From Pomphorhynchus laevis (lineage: Eukaryota > Acanthocephala > Palaeacanthocephala > Echinorhynchida > Pomphorhynchidae), in the NCBI GenBank assembly GCA_012934845.2, contig WNNJ02002688.1, positions 62,001-126,000 on the forward strand: DNA of 64,000 nt, given 5' to 3'. The notes beneath the pieces were generated by a model, which saw nothing but the letters and a program-made list of their open reading frames with translations, was not told where the DNA came from and ran no database searches. The position numbers were made by a program, and so were the translations under genes. Shown here piece by piece: positions 40,526-52,013 of this stretch; within the stretch, counting starts at the first letter, position 1; the number at the start of each line of letters is the position of its first letter.

Positions 40526-41420
40526 TTAGGCCCAGGTATTTTTAGAGGCAAAGAGTTTTTTGGACTTTAACGTACTGAATGCCGAAGAAGAGCCCGACTC
40601 CTCTTTATTTTGTATCAGGTGAACAATGGGTGATTGAAATCTGTCTTTAAAGGCTTGCGGTTTTGCATCCATAATTTTCAAAATCTTACCAACTTTCATT
40701 ATGGGCACTTTAGATATGTCGGCATTAGCAAAGTCCGCCGAACGGATCGGTGCACTCATGTGCCTCTGTTTGTAAGCCTTTAATACAAGGCATCTCTGTG
40801 ACCAAGCCAAGTGCGAGCCACCCAATTTGAACACTTAGGGGAAAGATTACATTTCCCCTCGTGTTCGTCTCCGGATCCACACACCCCGCATGTACGTGGA
40901 CTTGATAATGTGGAGGCCCAGTGCCCCTCCCACTGATGACATCCGTTGGTGGGAAAACTTAAGGTGGTCGGCATTAATCATTGTGAATAATATATTGTAT
41001 CCAAGAAATGGATTGAATTTAATGTTAGTCAGGAATTTGGCCTGGTCAACGGTAGAGAAGCCAAAGGCCACTGGAAATTGATCTTTATTCTTCCTCATAA
41101 TGCGTCGAACGTTGTAATCTTTGGATGCATCCTCAAAATCGTTTAGATCATCATCCGTTGCGTAAGATGGAAAGTTCGATAATTTCAGGGAAGTTTGAAT
41201 AGGCTTATATGTCGTTGAACCATATTTTGTAAGAAAATTTTCAAAATAATTCAAGTATTTAGAGGTTAGATCAGGCGTACAAAACGAAATTCTGATTCCA
41301 GACTTGAAAAATTTGACAGAATTGTATATAATTCTACCTTTAAATAATTTAGAAAAATCTCTGAGAAGAATATCAAATAGAGATCTTTCAAAGGGTTGCA
41401 GACAATTAACAACCACCATA
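40526..41420 (-). pseudogene. D2 ORF1: gag-like protein with CCHC knuckles
   Basis: Reads KLFKGRIIYNSVKFFKSGIRI, TSLKLSNFPSYATDDDLNDF, FPVAFGFSTVDQAKFLTN, then knuckle-like Cys/His clusters (CHQWEGHWAS, CGVCGSGDEHEGKC, CSNW...GH). Three consecutive knuckles are usual for I/Jockey/R1 ORF1 proteins. A shift near 40840 and altered Cys positions suggest decay. It would bind LINE RNA. Confidence 0.7.
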
Positions 41421-41652
41421 TAGAGTAATTTCGGCACGGGAGGAAATTCCCCTTCCGTGCTTGAAGCAAAAAAATAATATGGAAGATCGTCACTAACCTT
41501 GCTTTGTTTGGTAGGAATTGCTCTTGAAAATAAATAAATAATAACTTTCTTAACTACACAAAAAACATGATAACATGCAACAAACAAGATCAGACATAAC
41601 AATTAAAAGTCAAGTCGAACAGCAGCTCATCAGTCTACCAATTCTTTTTCTT

Positions 41653-44066
41653 CTATGGCCTCAGGTCCAGGGAGATGTGAGCCCCCAACCGATCCAACAC
41701 GCCGCCTTTCGACTGAACCACCCGGGGCCTTTCACCCACCTCCGAAGAATCCAGTCGGCCTGAACTATGCTGGGTAAATGAGAGACGAGGAGCTTCAGAA
41801 ACCTTAGCCTTTGCTCTGGGGGACGTCCTCTCGAAAAGAAGACTAATCTCGAGATAGCCCAAGTGCCCCCAAGGCGCATCTGGGTTTTCCCTTTCAACGA
41901 CTGATGCTGAGCCCGTTTCAGGGCCCACCTAGCTTTCTTCAGGATACGTTTAAGTCTATCCAGTCAGCTTTCGCCGACCAGTTCAGAGGTCGGTGAAGGT
42001 GGGGTAGTAGTTCAGAGGCGAATATGGTGGAGAGCGCATAGAGTGCTAATCTCTTAAGTTTTTGCTTTGTAGCAGGGGTGCCATGAAAGACGACCACCTG
42101 CGATTTAGAGGAGTTTAACAAAAGATTGGATGGTGGAAGCTGGTCTTTTAATCTTAAAAAGAAACGGATGATGTCGGAGACTACGTCTTTACACCAGTGT
42201 CCAGTGAACAGGGCTGTGGTGTCATCAGCGTACACCACTAGACGTTGTTCGCGTTTAAATATTTTGAATAGTTTAATGGAGACAGCAAGGTATAAGATAG
42301 GAGAAGGTGGGAAACCGTGAGGCACACCCGTAATAGGGTTGAACTGTCGCGCATCAGGGTCGTCTTCATAATAAAATCGCTTGGTGTACATCAGGATCTC
42401 CACCCTGTTCACAATTCTCGCAGGCAACCCGAGAAACCTGAGAGAAGATATCACAAAGGGAATGGATATGTGTTCAAATGCAGCAGAAAAGTCAAGGAAA
42501 ACAGCTACAACTAAACAATGGCTATTCTCCCGATAAAACTGCTCTACCTCACCTACTGCTGAATGGATAGAGCGTCCTTTTACTAACACATGAAAACCGG
42601 GAGGGATCAAATTTTGTTTAATTAAATGGTCGCGGATTTTACGCGCAAGCGCTTTTTCGTAAATCGACAGAGGGCATTTTTAATCGAAATGGGTCGCAGA
42701 TCTTTAAGACATGAGCAGGATTTTTTAAGGTATAAAAACTCTCTTACTTATATTGATGTCTGCTACATAGGATGGAGAGGCTAAAAGCATTGTGACGGAC
42801 ACCTCTCTTCTCTGATCGGCTGTCAAAAGCTGGCATACCCGAGAAGAAAGTGGAGCTACGAATTTGGAAGTGCCTGGAAGTGGTCCCGAGAAGTTTAGGA
42901 TATCTGTAACAGATAAATCCCTACTCCTAAGATTACCCCAAGGCAAGATTGGTTTAGGTGATTGAGTGGCTCCATATTTGTGTAGGGTTAGTGACTCCTC
43001 AATAACTTTTTTAAGGCCTATATTACCCATCCAACCCAATATCCTATCCTTCCAACAAACAAACTTATACTTCTTGAAAATCTTCAAGAAGGAAGAGTAA
43101 GAAGGGTTAAGACGAGCAATACTCGTCCTATCCCTATCCAGCTGGAACCTGTATCTAGTGATCCAGTATTCATTCGAGAGGGCTTGTTTGGTGGAAGCAG
43201 AGAGATTAGGGAGGTTCAGCAATTTTGCTAGGACCTTGAGTTTCGTTGGCGTGGTATTGTATATGGAACCTTTATAGGTAGTCGATAGAATCGCGGTAGA
43301 TTGCGAAAAGAGGTAGGTTTTAAATTCGGTAAGACTCTTATTTCCTATTCTGGGAAAGAGTCGGATAGCCGTCTGGAAGAAGGCTACTCTGATCTGATCA
43401 AAGTGAAACCTCCATCAAAGCAATGTATCTTCCTCGATTCTCAAACGAATTAGGTCATGAGAGGTGGACAGTGGTTGGCGCGCCTGCTTCGTACAGAGAG
43501 GTTTAAGCAACCACCTCGAGTGAAGCAGTAAAATGTCGAGGATTGAATTTGTTGATGTGCAATGAAAGGTGGGGGACGGTGGTTTGTGAATAAGATAACC
43601 GTTCCTAGCTCTGCGAAGTGATGTGTTGATCCAACGGCCAGTTCTGTTGTTGAAGTCCCCAAGTATCATGTCATAGCCGCTATCAATAATACCATCCATG
43701 AGGTCACGGTTCTTGTGAATCTCCTCTAGATCTATGTAGACATTTATCGTTCTTACAGAGTGAAACTACCAAACAAGACATGGCTGGACACGAGTAGTTT
43801 AAAAGGAGAGAGGACCTTAAGGAGCACTTAACTAAGGTCAAGAGTCCTTGATATGAAGAAGAGTGAGGTGGGGTTATGTAGGGAGTATAGTGGAAACAAA
43901 TGTGCTTTGGTATGAATCGGGTAATGTCCTGGGGGAGACGGATAGACGGCGTCTCTTGAAAGACTATAACATCTGCATCTATACCAGATAGAAGTCTAAG
44001 GGCAGAAACTCCTCCTGAATTCGACTGAAGGATATTCAGTGAAAAAGGCTCACGAGTATTCTGCAT
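41653..44066 (-). pseudogene. D1 ORF2: EEP nuclease and reverse transcriptase (I/Jockey-like)
   Basis: EEP: FSLNILQSNSGGVSAL, ADVIVFQETPS, MILGDFNNRTGRW. Linker 42725-43222 with LNLPNLSASTKQAL. RT: FLDFSAAFEHISIPFV (motif A), GVPHGFPPSPILYLAV (motif B) and VVYADDTTALF (catalytic). A conserved 80-codon segment ends with LDLRP at about 41655, also seen in the two short D copies. At least four shifts or stops. Family placement rests on the CCHC ORF1 and this RT wording. Confidence 0.75.
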
Positions 44067-44381
44067 TGTGTTGGATTAGTTGGGTGGGGGATTGCCTACC
44101 TAGACAGCGCTAGGTGCAGGAAGGTTACCCTTCCCCCACTAGCCCCACCAGCGGTCGGTACTTGCCCCTGGGCTGCGTCTTCATTTCCCCTACACTGTTT
44201 GCCACTCAGCATTTTACCGATCTCGAGCGGGGGGACAGTATGGACCGAATCCCCCTTCTTCTTTGATTCCAACAATACTATAGAATTGGTACGGACAGAT
44301 TGGGCCCTACTGTATCAATGCCCATCAGGATTAGATTATGTAGCTTTCTATATGAAACTTCATTTTTCACATCAATCAATT

Positions 44382-45317
44382 TTATAATGCCCGCATCATC
44401 CATCCGATGAGAGGATGCTTGTGCAAAGAAGGCAGAGTCATAGATGGCTTCTGAAAACGTTTCCTATAGTCTTTGAAAACTCCACATTTCCTACCACAGG
44501 CAGGATGGCACCCGGCGCAGTTATAGCGGGACGGAGGGTACACAACGTACGTCGGCAGTAAGTCGGGGCAAATAGCGCAACCGCAAACCCCACAGGTAGG
44601 GGTCCCACTGCAGCTGGAGGCCCAATGCCACCATTTGTGACACCGACTGCAGTGGGGGGAAGTGAATTCATCACTTTCAATTAACCGAAACCTGAGGTTG
44701 AGACCCATAAACGGGTTGTTATTTGACTTGTCAAGTGTTTCTGCCCTATCTATAGGGGCGGAGCAAAATCCGACGGTGATAGGTACCCCGTTCTTTCCTT
44801 TCAATAGTCTAAAGTTACTGACCTTAAACGAGGCGCAGGGATTTTCGAGGTGTCCATCGTCAACCCAACAGGGGAGGTTCTCTACTTTCAACGTAGATAG
44901 GATCGGTTTCTCAGTAATTTCACCAAAGTTAGCTAAATACGATCTGAAAAACCCAGTATACTCCTTTGCCAGGTCCGCCGTTGCAAAGGAGATTTTGATT
45001 TCGGAATGAAGAAACTTAACTTTATTGAATATTATCCTCGAGGGATAATTTGCACAAAAATTCCTCTGAAATTTATCGAATAGATTATGTCGTTGTATCG
45101 GAAGTATAGGCTAAATAATTATAAGATTCTTTTGTTTTGGTATGGAGAAGCATCTCCTCACCACCAGAAAAAGTAGAAACGTTACTGACATTCGTGTTGT
45201 TTTGAATTTCATCTAAAAAAGCTTGTTCTTGTCCTTCTTTAACAGGAATTTTGACGAAATTCGTTGAAATGCACAGCATAGAATTATTTTGAAGCTCCGC
45301 ACTTACTGTTTTCGACA
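44382..45317 (-). pseudogene. D1 ORF1: gag-like protein with CCHC knuckles
   Basis: Begins around MSKTVSAELQNNSM (45317) and shifts frame near 45085. It then reads RIIFNKVKFLHSEIKISFATADL, STLKVENLPCWVDDGHLE, GVPITVGFCSAPIDRAETL and the knuckles CSRCHKWWHWASSC, CGVCG and YNCAGCHPACGRKC. Layout agrees with D2 and D3. It is not functional because of the shift. Confidence 0.7.
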
Positions 45318-45420
45318 TGTTTCTTAAACTTTTGCTTGAAAATAAGAGTTTTCTTGACTTTTTTGAGGCACCGCACATGTTTTCGCTTCTGCACATTGAA
45401 ATTTTTTCAAGCGAAAGCGA

Positions 45421-45925
45421 CACCATTTAGAGTCATTTAAACATGTGAGTAAAATTCTCGTCGAACAGAAAGTATTATTATTCAAGTTCTTTCGATCACC
45501 GCTAATAATCGCGCAAACTTTGGAAAACTTTGTAATCATCCGGGGATAATAATAAATGACTAAAAAACTTGTAATTAAAGCGCTTATCAGGCTAAGCGAA
45601 ATTACGTTCCACTCCGGCTGCTTGCAAGGATTTATGATGAATATGTAGTCAACATTTTGTAAAGAGCCTCGCAGTTGAGGCACAGTGAGTTATACCAACA
45701 TGTTTAGGTTAGGGCGAATCTTTCTCCTAGTGAAAGGGAAACGCATAAAGCGTTACGCGATCAACTAAGGAAGAGTCGTAGTGCGAATTCTACGCAATTA
45801 TTTCGGAATAAACTAAGAGATAGTTGATTGCGTAACGTAATCGGATAAGCAACAATCGTGTTTAACGCATGTTCACGTCAGTGAGACGGATTCGTCTCTA
45901 GAAGCAACCTAAAAAAATACAAATT
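45421..45925. other. Unassigned DNA with a 17-bp inverted repeat
   Basis: Minus-strand open frame to 45683 contains a hydrophobic run (VISLSLISALITSFLVIYYY) but no recognised domain; it could be D1 leader. CGTTACGCGATCAACTA (about 45752) and TAGTTGATTGCGTAACG (about 45821) form an inverted repeat with one mismatch and a ~50-bp spacer. Confidence 0.45.
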
Positions 45926-45942
45926 TATTTAATGTGGCAAAT

Positions 45943-45959
45943 GCGTACAAGCTGTACGC
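45943..45959 (-). promoter_or_regulatory. A3 3' terminal hairpin with compensatory change
   Basis: Arms read GCGTAC and GTACGC, against GCGTGC and GCACGC in A1, A2, A4 and A8. Both partners of one pair have changed and the stem is kept. It probably marks the RNA end recognised by the LINE RT. Confidence 0.75.
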
Positions 45960-45988
45960 TTACAAGTCCACTAACAAAAATGAAAAAG

Positions 45989-48900
45989 TCAAGCAGATAA
46001 ATTGTTTAAATTGGATCGGATTTGTCGTTTGAAGCACGGCAGGGAAGTTGATTGGCGTATATGAATGGGCAGATGGTTCCACGATAGAGGAGCAGCCACA
46101 ATGAAGGAGCGGAGTCCAAAGGAGGTAGAGTAGTTTGGGACATGTAAAAGAAGGGAATTACGGGAACGCAGAGCACAATACACAGTACGAGAATTGTCGA
46201 GAAAAGGAAGGTTGAGAAATGAAGGGGTATGAGAAGTTATAAGGCGAAAAGCAACGATAAGAAGACGAATTTGAACACGACAATAAATGGTAGGCCAATC
46301 AAGAGAAACAAGATAGTGGGATGTATGATCAAAACGACGAAGACGGAGGAGAACTCGGACGGCAGCGTTGATGATGCGTAGGAAGAAGAGTGGATTTAGG
46401 TGAGTTGGAAAATAGACTAAGACAGTAATCAAGTCTTGAGAAAAGAAGAGAAGATATGAGAGTCATACAAGAAGGGAGATCGATCAATCTACGAACTTGA
46501 CGGAGGTTGCCCAGTATCAAGGTAGATGAGCGTACTTTATCTCTAACGAAAGGTTTAAGTGAAAGTCGGTTGTCAAAATGGAAGCCTAGGAAAACGAGAT
46601 TATCAACGATAGGAAGAATTGTAGAATTTAGTGATACGGAAGGAGGTTCGAAGCCGATGCGTTGAGGTAGGATCCACATACTTTTAGATTTATCAGGATT
46701 TAGAGAAAGGCGAAGGGAAGAAAGATGATTGGAAATTGAGACAAGACAGCTGGAAACAGAAACACTAAGATCGTGAATACGATAAACAGGTGCATGAGCA
46801 TAGATGAGAATGTCATCAGCATATTGCATAACATGGACGTTAAATTTATGAAAAATCAAAGACAAGTCACCGAGAAGAAGAGAGAAAAGCATAGGGCCTA
46901 ATACGGAGCCTTGTGGAACACCGGACGGAATGGACGAAGGATGGGAGAGAGAAGAGTTAGAATAGACGCGAAATGTACGGTTTGATAGATATGTAGAAAT
47001 TAAATCAGCTAACTGAGTCTACGTATTTAATTTAATTATAAAATAAACAAAACATAATAATGCTAAATCAAAATTTAATAATTAAATAATAAAATTAATA
47101 ATTGTTTTTAGATTTTCTATAATTTAAATCAAGTTAAAAAAATGAAATTTAAAATAAACGTCATTTTTATGAATTGACTAATAAATAACAGACGTTGTAT
47201 CAGAATAAGAATTAGAGGTCATCAGGAGGAACTGCTATGCTATCAGGTTTCGGCCCCTAACTCCTCTACCCAACATAGCAGCGGGGCCAAATACATGCTA
47301 ATGATGTATTTCCTCTGAAATAACTATCTAGTATCTTATTCTATGCAAAGTATATTATTTATTATCCATCCATAAAACTTTGCCACTTAAGAGTTTAAAT
47401 TTATTCTTTATATTATTGTGTTGTTTTATATATTTTACTATTTTCTGCTTGATGTTATTTTTATAGTAACCTAGTTTAAAATATGTATCTATTAAATTAT
47501 TTAAATGATTTTGAAGAAAGCCAATATCATTACATATTGTTGCAATTCTTAAAATTTCATTATTTAATGTATTATATTTTATATTATATGGTATGCATGA
47601 ATGCTCGTGCAAAAATATGTTTCTTGTAAATTTAAATATGTCATCTTTACGATATAAATTAATAGTAGTTTTAGTTAATGTTAATTTAATGTTCATATCT
47701 AGATATACACCTTTATCATTAATATTGGTTTTGTTAAGAATAAGGCTTTCTGGATAAATGTGCTCACTAATTGAATAAAAATTATTAGAATTAAATACAC
47801 ATATATCATCAATGTATCGAAACATATATTTCATATATTTATATTGTTTAGATTTAGTTTTTACACAGTTATGAACAAATTCATATTCTATAAAGCTTAA
47901 AAACAAGTCAGCTATAAAACCATGATACAGTGGGTAAAGAGAAGCCATAATCATGACGAAGGCGATGGAGAAGAATCTAGTGATCGACGATGTCAAAATC
48001 AGACGATAGATCAAGAGAAACTATGACACTACATAATTTATGATCGCGAGATATGAGTAAGTCGTTATAAACTTTAAGACATGCAATTTCGGTAGAGTAA
48101 TTAGAGCGAAAAGCGGCTTGGAAGGGAGGAAACAAGTTAGAGGAAAAGAGATATGTATTAACTTGCTTGAGAACGAGACGCTCAAGGAGTTTAGAGAGGG
48201 TTGGGAGAAGTGTGATTGGACTGTACGAAGATGGTAGTGAGGAGTCGAGAGATTGCTTTTTGATGAGAGGACGAACAGTGGCGCATTTCCAGATGAAAGG
48301 AAATGTACGGCTACGTATGGACGAGGTGAACAATGTGGTTAGGAATGGTAAGATAGAGGAACAGATATTTTTAAGCAAATGAGTGGGAATTGGGTCAGGA
48401 GGAGATGTTTTATTAGGTAATGACAGCAGAACCGAAGAAACTTCATCATACGAAACGGGAAGAAGGTGGAATAGTTCTAGGAGGGAAGTATTTAAAAAGA
48501 AGAGTGGGTACAAGGGGGCTATGGGTAGTAGAGAAAGTAAATTAGATAGCTTAGTTTGTAGATAAGAAGAAAATTCATCAGGATTTATATTACAAGGGGT
48601 AGATGATCGTGAAAGAATTGAGTTTAAGATTTTGCAATGAGATTTATAGTTGTAAGATGACTCGAGTTGATTTCGCCAAAAGATAGTACGTTTAGTACGT
48701 ATAAGAATAAGATGTGAGCGGCGTAGAGAAAAGTAGCAATCACGAAGATTTGGAGGGAGTGATTTGGGAGAACGTTTAAGAAAGCGTTTATACATACGAA
48801 AAGAGTGACGGAGTCGACACTTAGAAAGACTACAGCCAGAATCGAACCAGGGAGCATGGCGCATGCGCTGGGAACGTCGAAGTCGACTAGGTAGAAGGTT

Positions 48901-49812
48901 ATTGAGGATCGACGTAAGTTCAGAATCAAACAGAATGCAGAGATCATCGGGATAGAGATATTTAAGAGGAAGTGAAAAGAGTGAAGAATTGAGTAATGCT
49001 GTGCAGAGAATAAAGATATCGAGAAGTTTCCAGGATCGACTTGGTGTAGATAATGGTAAAGGCGGAGAAGGAGGATGGGGACGAGTAATAGTAAGAGTGA
49101 CAATGAAATGATCGGACAAACCAGGATCAGTAATTGACAAGGAAGTATAGTCATTGAAGCAGATAGGGACAGCAATGATGTCGAGAGCACCGCCGAGAAT
49201 ATGAGTTGGGCTTGTTGAAAGTAATTTATAGTTAAAATCAGAAAAAAGATTTGTTAAAGTGATAGAGTCAGAGTCAGCCGGGCGATCAAGCCGAATGTTA
49301 AAGTCACCGAGAACAAAAGAAGGAGTATAAGACAATGAACAGTGAGACATAAGATCTGCAAAGTCGTTAAAGAAGATACGTGATGGGTCAACTGAACCTG
49401 GACGGTATACAATCACAAGTTCCAGAAGGAAAGGAGTTGATAATCTGCATATGAGTAATTCGAACGAGGTGTAACGGATGTTAACGTTAATTTTACGTAA
49501 AGACAATGGCGGACGAGCAATGGCAACAATACCGCCATGGTTAGAAGCAGTAGATGTATGAGAGGCATTTGGACGAGCTGATTCAACTAGAGAACAACCA
49601 GAGCGACATAGACGACGAATAGCAAGATCGTCGGAGTCAGAGTGCCAGGATTCGGTAATGCAGAGAATATCGATAGATAATTGATCGAAGATATCGAGAA
49701 GCATATCAGCTTTATGAAGAATGGAGCGAGTGTTGAATAGACTAAGACGAAAAGTATGCTTAGGAGCGAGATTGACTAGCGAAGAAGACAAGGGGGAGAG
49801 ATGGGACGCCAT
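45989..49812 (-). pseudogene. A3 ORF2: endonuclease-reverse transcriptase, split by a PLE
   Basis: ATG 49810-49812. The first part (to about 47977) is one open frame of more than 600 codons: LFNTRSILHKADM, ITESWHSDSDD, VLGDFNIRLD, LSITDPGLSDHF, NKTSPPDPIP, then RT fingers to motif A (SLDLSSDFDIVDH, where A2 has SSAFD). After the PLE it continues from about 46990 with motif B (about 46925), QYADDILIYAHAP (about 46820) and, after a shift near 46400, the C-terminus with PLSWNHLPIHIRQS. Confidence 0.8.
47001..47915 (-). mobile_element. PLE insertion in A3 ORF2, 5'-truncated
   Basis: Begins at IADLFLSFIEYEF in the PLE RT and runs to the PLE 3' end (TAAATCAGCT on the plus strand at 47001). RT after motif B: MKYMFRYIDDICVF and NINDKGVYLDMNIKLTL, to KVLWMDNK near 47358. 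It is better preserved than the copy at 34931-36258. Compared with A2 the empty site is CATGGTTTTCTTCATATC; about three bases (TTT) may be duplicated. Confidence 0.85.
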
Positions 49813-51072
49813 CGAATTTTTGGCCTTGTGTGTACAACGTGAAAATTTCCGTTGATTTGACGTATAGATAAGGATGACTCGCCGTTTGTTTCAGACGGCG
49901 AGTCAGAAAAGATTTTTTTGGTCAGAAAAGATACGGCAAGTAGATGAAGTGGTAAGAAGTTTAAAACGTTGGGAGAGTACATAAGAAGCATGTGAACTAT
50001 GTCGGAAAACGATTTTTAAGAGTGGAGGACTGAGATGATTGGATTTAGTGGATTTGTTTAAACGAATAAAGGATACAGGATCGATATTATTGAAGAGGGA
50101 TGGGTTATCATCAGGAAGAATGGTTGCTAGGATAGACCTGAAAGCAGATACATCATCATCGAGGCGAGATTGTGGAGAAGCAGATTCGGAAAGCTTTAAG
50201 TTTGATATGATTATACAGCGATCGCGCGAAGGAAAACGATTTCGTGGAAGTGGTGGACGGACAGAGCTGGTAGGAGTCGAGGCAGATGAGCAGATAGAAG
50301 TGGAAATGACAGGGGTGCTTGATAGAGAATTAATATTGGTTGGAGCAAGTGTGACAGGAGCGGGGTGTTGAATCGGTTGATCAGAGATGTGACTGGATAT
50401 GATTTTAAATGAAGGATGTAAATTATTTGGAAGTGTTACGTGGGAGGTAGAGTAAGGAGAATTAAAATAGGTTGGGGCATGAGTGACAGGAATGGAGTGT
50501 TGAATCAGTTGATCGGAAATGTTACTGGAAATGATTTTGATGGAAGGGTGTAAATTATTGAGAGGTGATACAGGAGAGGTCGAGTAAGGAGTACGTGAGG
50601 AGAATAAAGAAGTTTGAGATTTATTTAGATTGGGGGAGGAATAGGAAAGAGGAGGTACGAGATGAAAAGCTTTGCCGTTAGCATTGTTAGAATGAGAAAG
50701 ATTAATGGAAGTTTGGTACGTAGTTGAACGAGGAGTGTGTGAGAGAGTAGGTTCAATAATGGGATTATATGATGCGAAGTCAGGTGTTGATGCGAGGGAA
50801 ACATCTAAAACAGCATTGGTTTGAGTGGTTGTGTGTGATACAGGAGTAGATGAGCAGGATAACTGTAGTAGTCGTGCTGATGTACAAAAACTGCAAGTGA
50901 AATGTTTACGTTTATACACCGAGTGGTCGGATATTTTAACACGAACAAGTGTCCATACATCGCAATCTTTGGAATCGCATCCAACTTCAAAGCTGGTATA
51001 ACCATCATTGCATTCCGATGTGGAAGATTCTTGATCAGGAACAGGGATCTGAGATCGCGCTTTTTTAGGCAT
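49776..51072 (-). pseudogene. A3 ORF1: zinc-finger ORF1 protein with one frameshift
   Basis: ATG 51070-51072. Finger C32-x4-C37-x2-W40 ... C60-x2-C63. The linker has two copies of the NNLHPSxKIIS repeat. C-terminal module: SRDRCIIISNLKLSES, LDDDVSAFRSILATILP and LLKIVFRHSSHAS. The frame shifts near 49905-49925, where a short duplication (GGTCAGAAAAGAT words) is visible. The A AAT TTT heptamer is at 49842-49848 (minus). ORF2 starts at 49812, overlapping the ORF1 end by 37 bp. Confidence 0.8.
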
Positions 51073-51099
51073 GACCTTTTATCGATAGATTGAGCTCAA

Positions 51100-51671
51100 T
51101 CCGCGAGCGTAGCGAGCGGAACTGACAGGAATAATCTGGAACTGACAGGAATAATCTGGAACTGACAGGAATAATCTGGAACTGACAGGAATAATCTGGA
51201 ACTGACAGGAATAATCTGGAACTGACAGGAATAATCTGGAACTGACAGGAATAATCTGGAACTGGCAGGAATAATCTGGAACTGACAGGAATAATCTGGA
51301 ACTGACAGGAATAATCTGGAACTGACAGGAATAATTGTAAGATGTTGTAATCAAGAAAATTTTTACGTTTCAAAAAACGGAATAATTGACAGGAATAATC
51401 TGGAATATAATCTGGAACCGACAGGAATAATCTGGAACTGACAGAAATAATCTGGAAATGACAGGAATAATTGTAAGATGTTGTAATCAAGAAAATTTTT
51501 ACGTTTCAAAAAACGGAATAATTGACAGGAATAATCTGGAATATAATCTGGAACTGACAGGAATAATCTGGAACTGACAGGAATAATCTGGAACTGACAG
51601 GAATAATCTGGAACTGACAGGAATAATTGTAAGATGTTGTAATCAAGAAAATTTTTACGTTTCAAAAAACG
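51100..51671 (-). repeat. A3 5' leader: 20-bp array with higher-order repeats
   Basis: About 20 copies of GGAACTGACAGGAATAATCT (plus strand). The array is broken by a ~45-bp spacer (TTGTAAGATGTTGTAATCAA...) at 51335, 51471 and 51627, giving higher-order periods of 136 and 156 that differ by one 20-bp unit. Its ORF1-proximal edge has the GC-rich hairpin also seen in A2. The last spacer is cut at 51671, the probable 5' end of A3. Confidence 0.9.
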
Positions 51672-52013
51672 CTTAGTGATCAGAATGAGGATATTCCTCT
51701 GTATACGTATAGTACTACAGAAGGAGAAATGCCTTAAGATTTACCCATATCGCTAGTGATCCCTAATCCTCAGGATGTCATTACTATATAGAAGTAACTA
51801 ATCGGATGTGACGTATTGATGTGACAATACGACATATGTATCAACTCCCTCTTTAATAGTAATTGCATACTACTTTAATCCAAAATTCTCATTAGATATA
51901 GTGGATGAAATATCCAGAGTAAGTCACCGCGCAGCGATAAGGCCTTGTTACTTATTGTTCACTAATCATCTGGCATTTTGTAACAGTTTGCAACATAAAC
52001 TGGATAATAAGTC
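51672..52013. other. Unassigned DNA between A3 and A6
   Basis: No open frame or known repeat recognised. It contains a TGTGACGTATTGATGTGACAAT direct repetition near 51807. Confidence 0.4.

Larger units (their letters stand above)
39545..41500 (-). mobile_element. LINE-D copy D2, truncated
   Basis: Minus-strand I/Jockey-like LINE, lying directly downstream of the 3' end of D1 in the same orientation. ORF1 is at about 40526-41420 and part of ORF2 at 39545-40340, with an internal deletion near 40100-40115 (nuclease core missing) and loss of the RT palm and 3' end at the junction with LINE F. Confidence 0.75.
41535..45420 (-). mobile_element. LINE-D copy D1, near full length, decayed
   Basis: Minus strand: ORF1 about 44382-45317, ORF2 about 41653-44066, then a 3' UTR running to about 41535. 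It is followed immediately by D2 in the same orientation. Several frameshifts occur. The 5' boundary is uncertain; possible leader sequence extends toward 45683. Confidence 0.75.
45926..51671 (-). mobile_element. LINE-A copy A3, full length, with a PLE inside ORF2
   Basis: Minus strand: repeated 5' leader (51100-51671), ORF1 (51072 to 49776), ORF2 (49812 to 45989) interrupted at 47001-47915 by a PLE, and 3' hairpin (arms 45943-45948 and 45954-45959). Coding sequence is nearly identical to A2. Apart from the PLE, only a few frame errors were seen, so it is relatively young. Confidence 0.85.

Noticed and set aside
51065-51490. Repetitive protein with a VSSRLFLSVPDYSCQFQI pattern
   Set aside because: Translation of the 20-bp leader array. 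Several frames are open because the unit has few stops.
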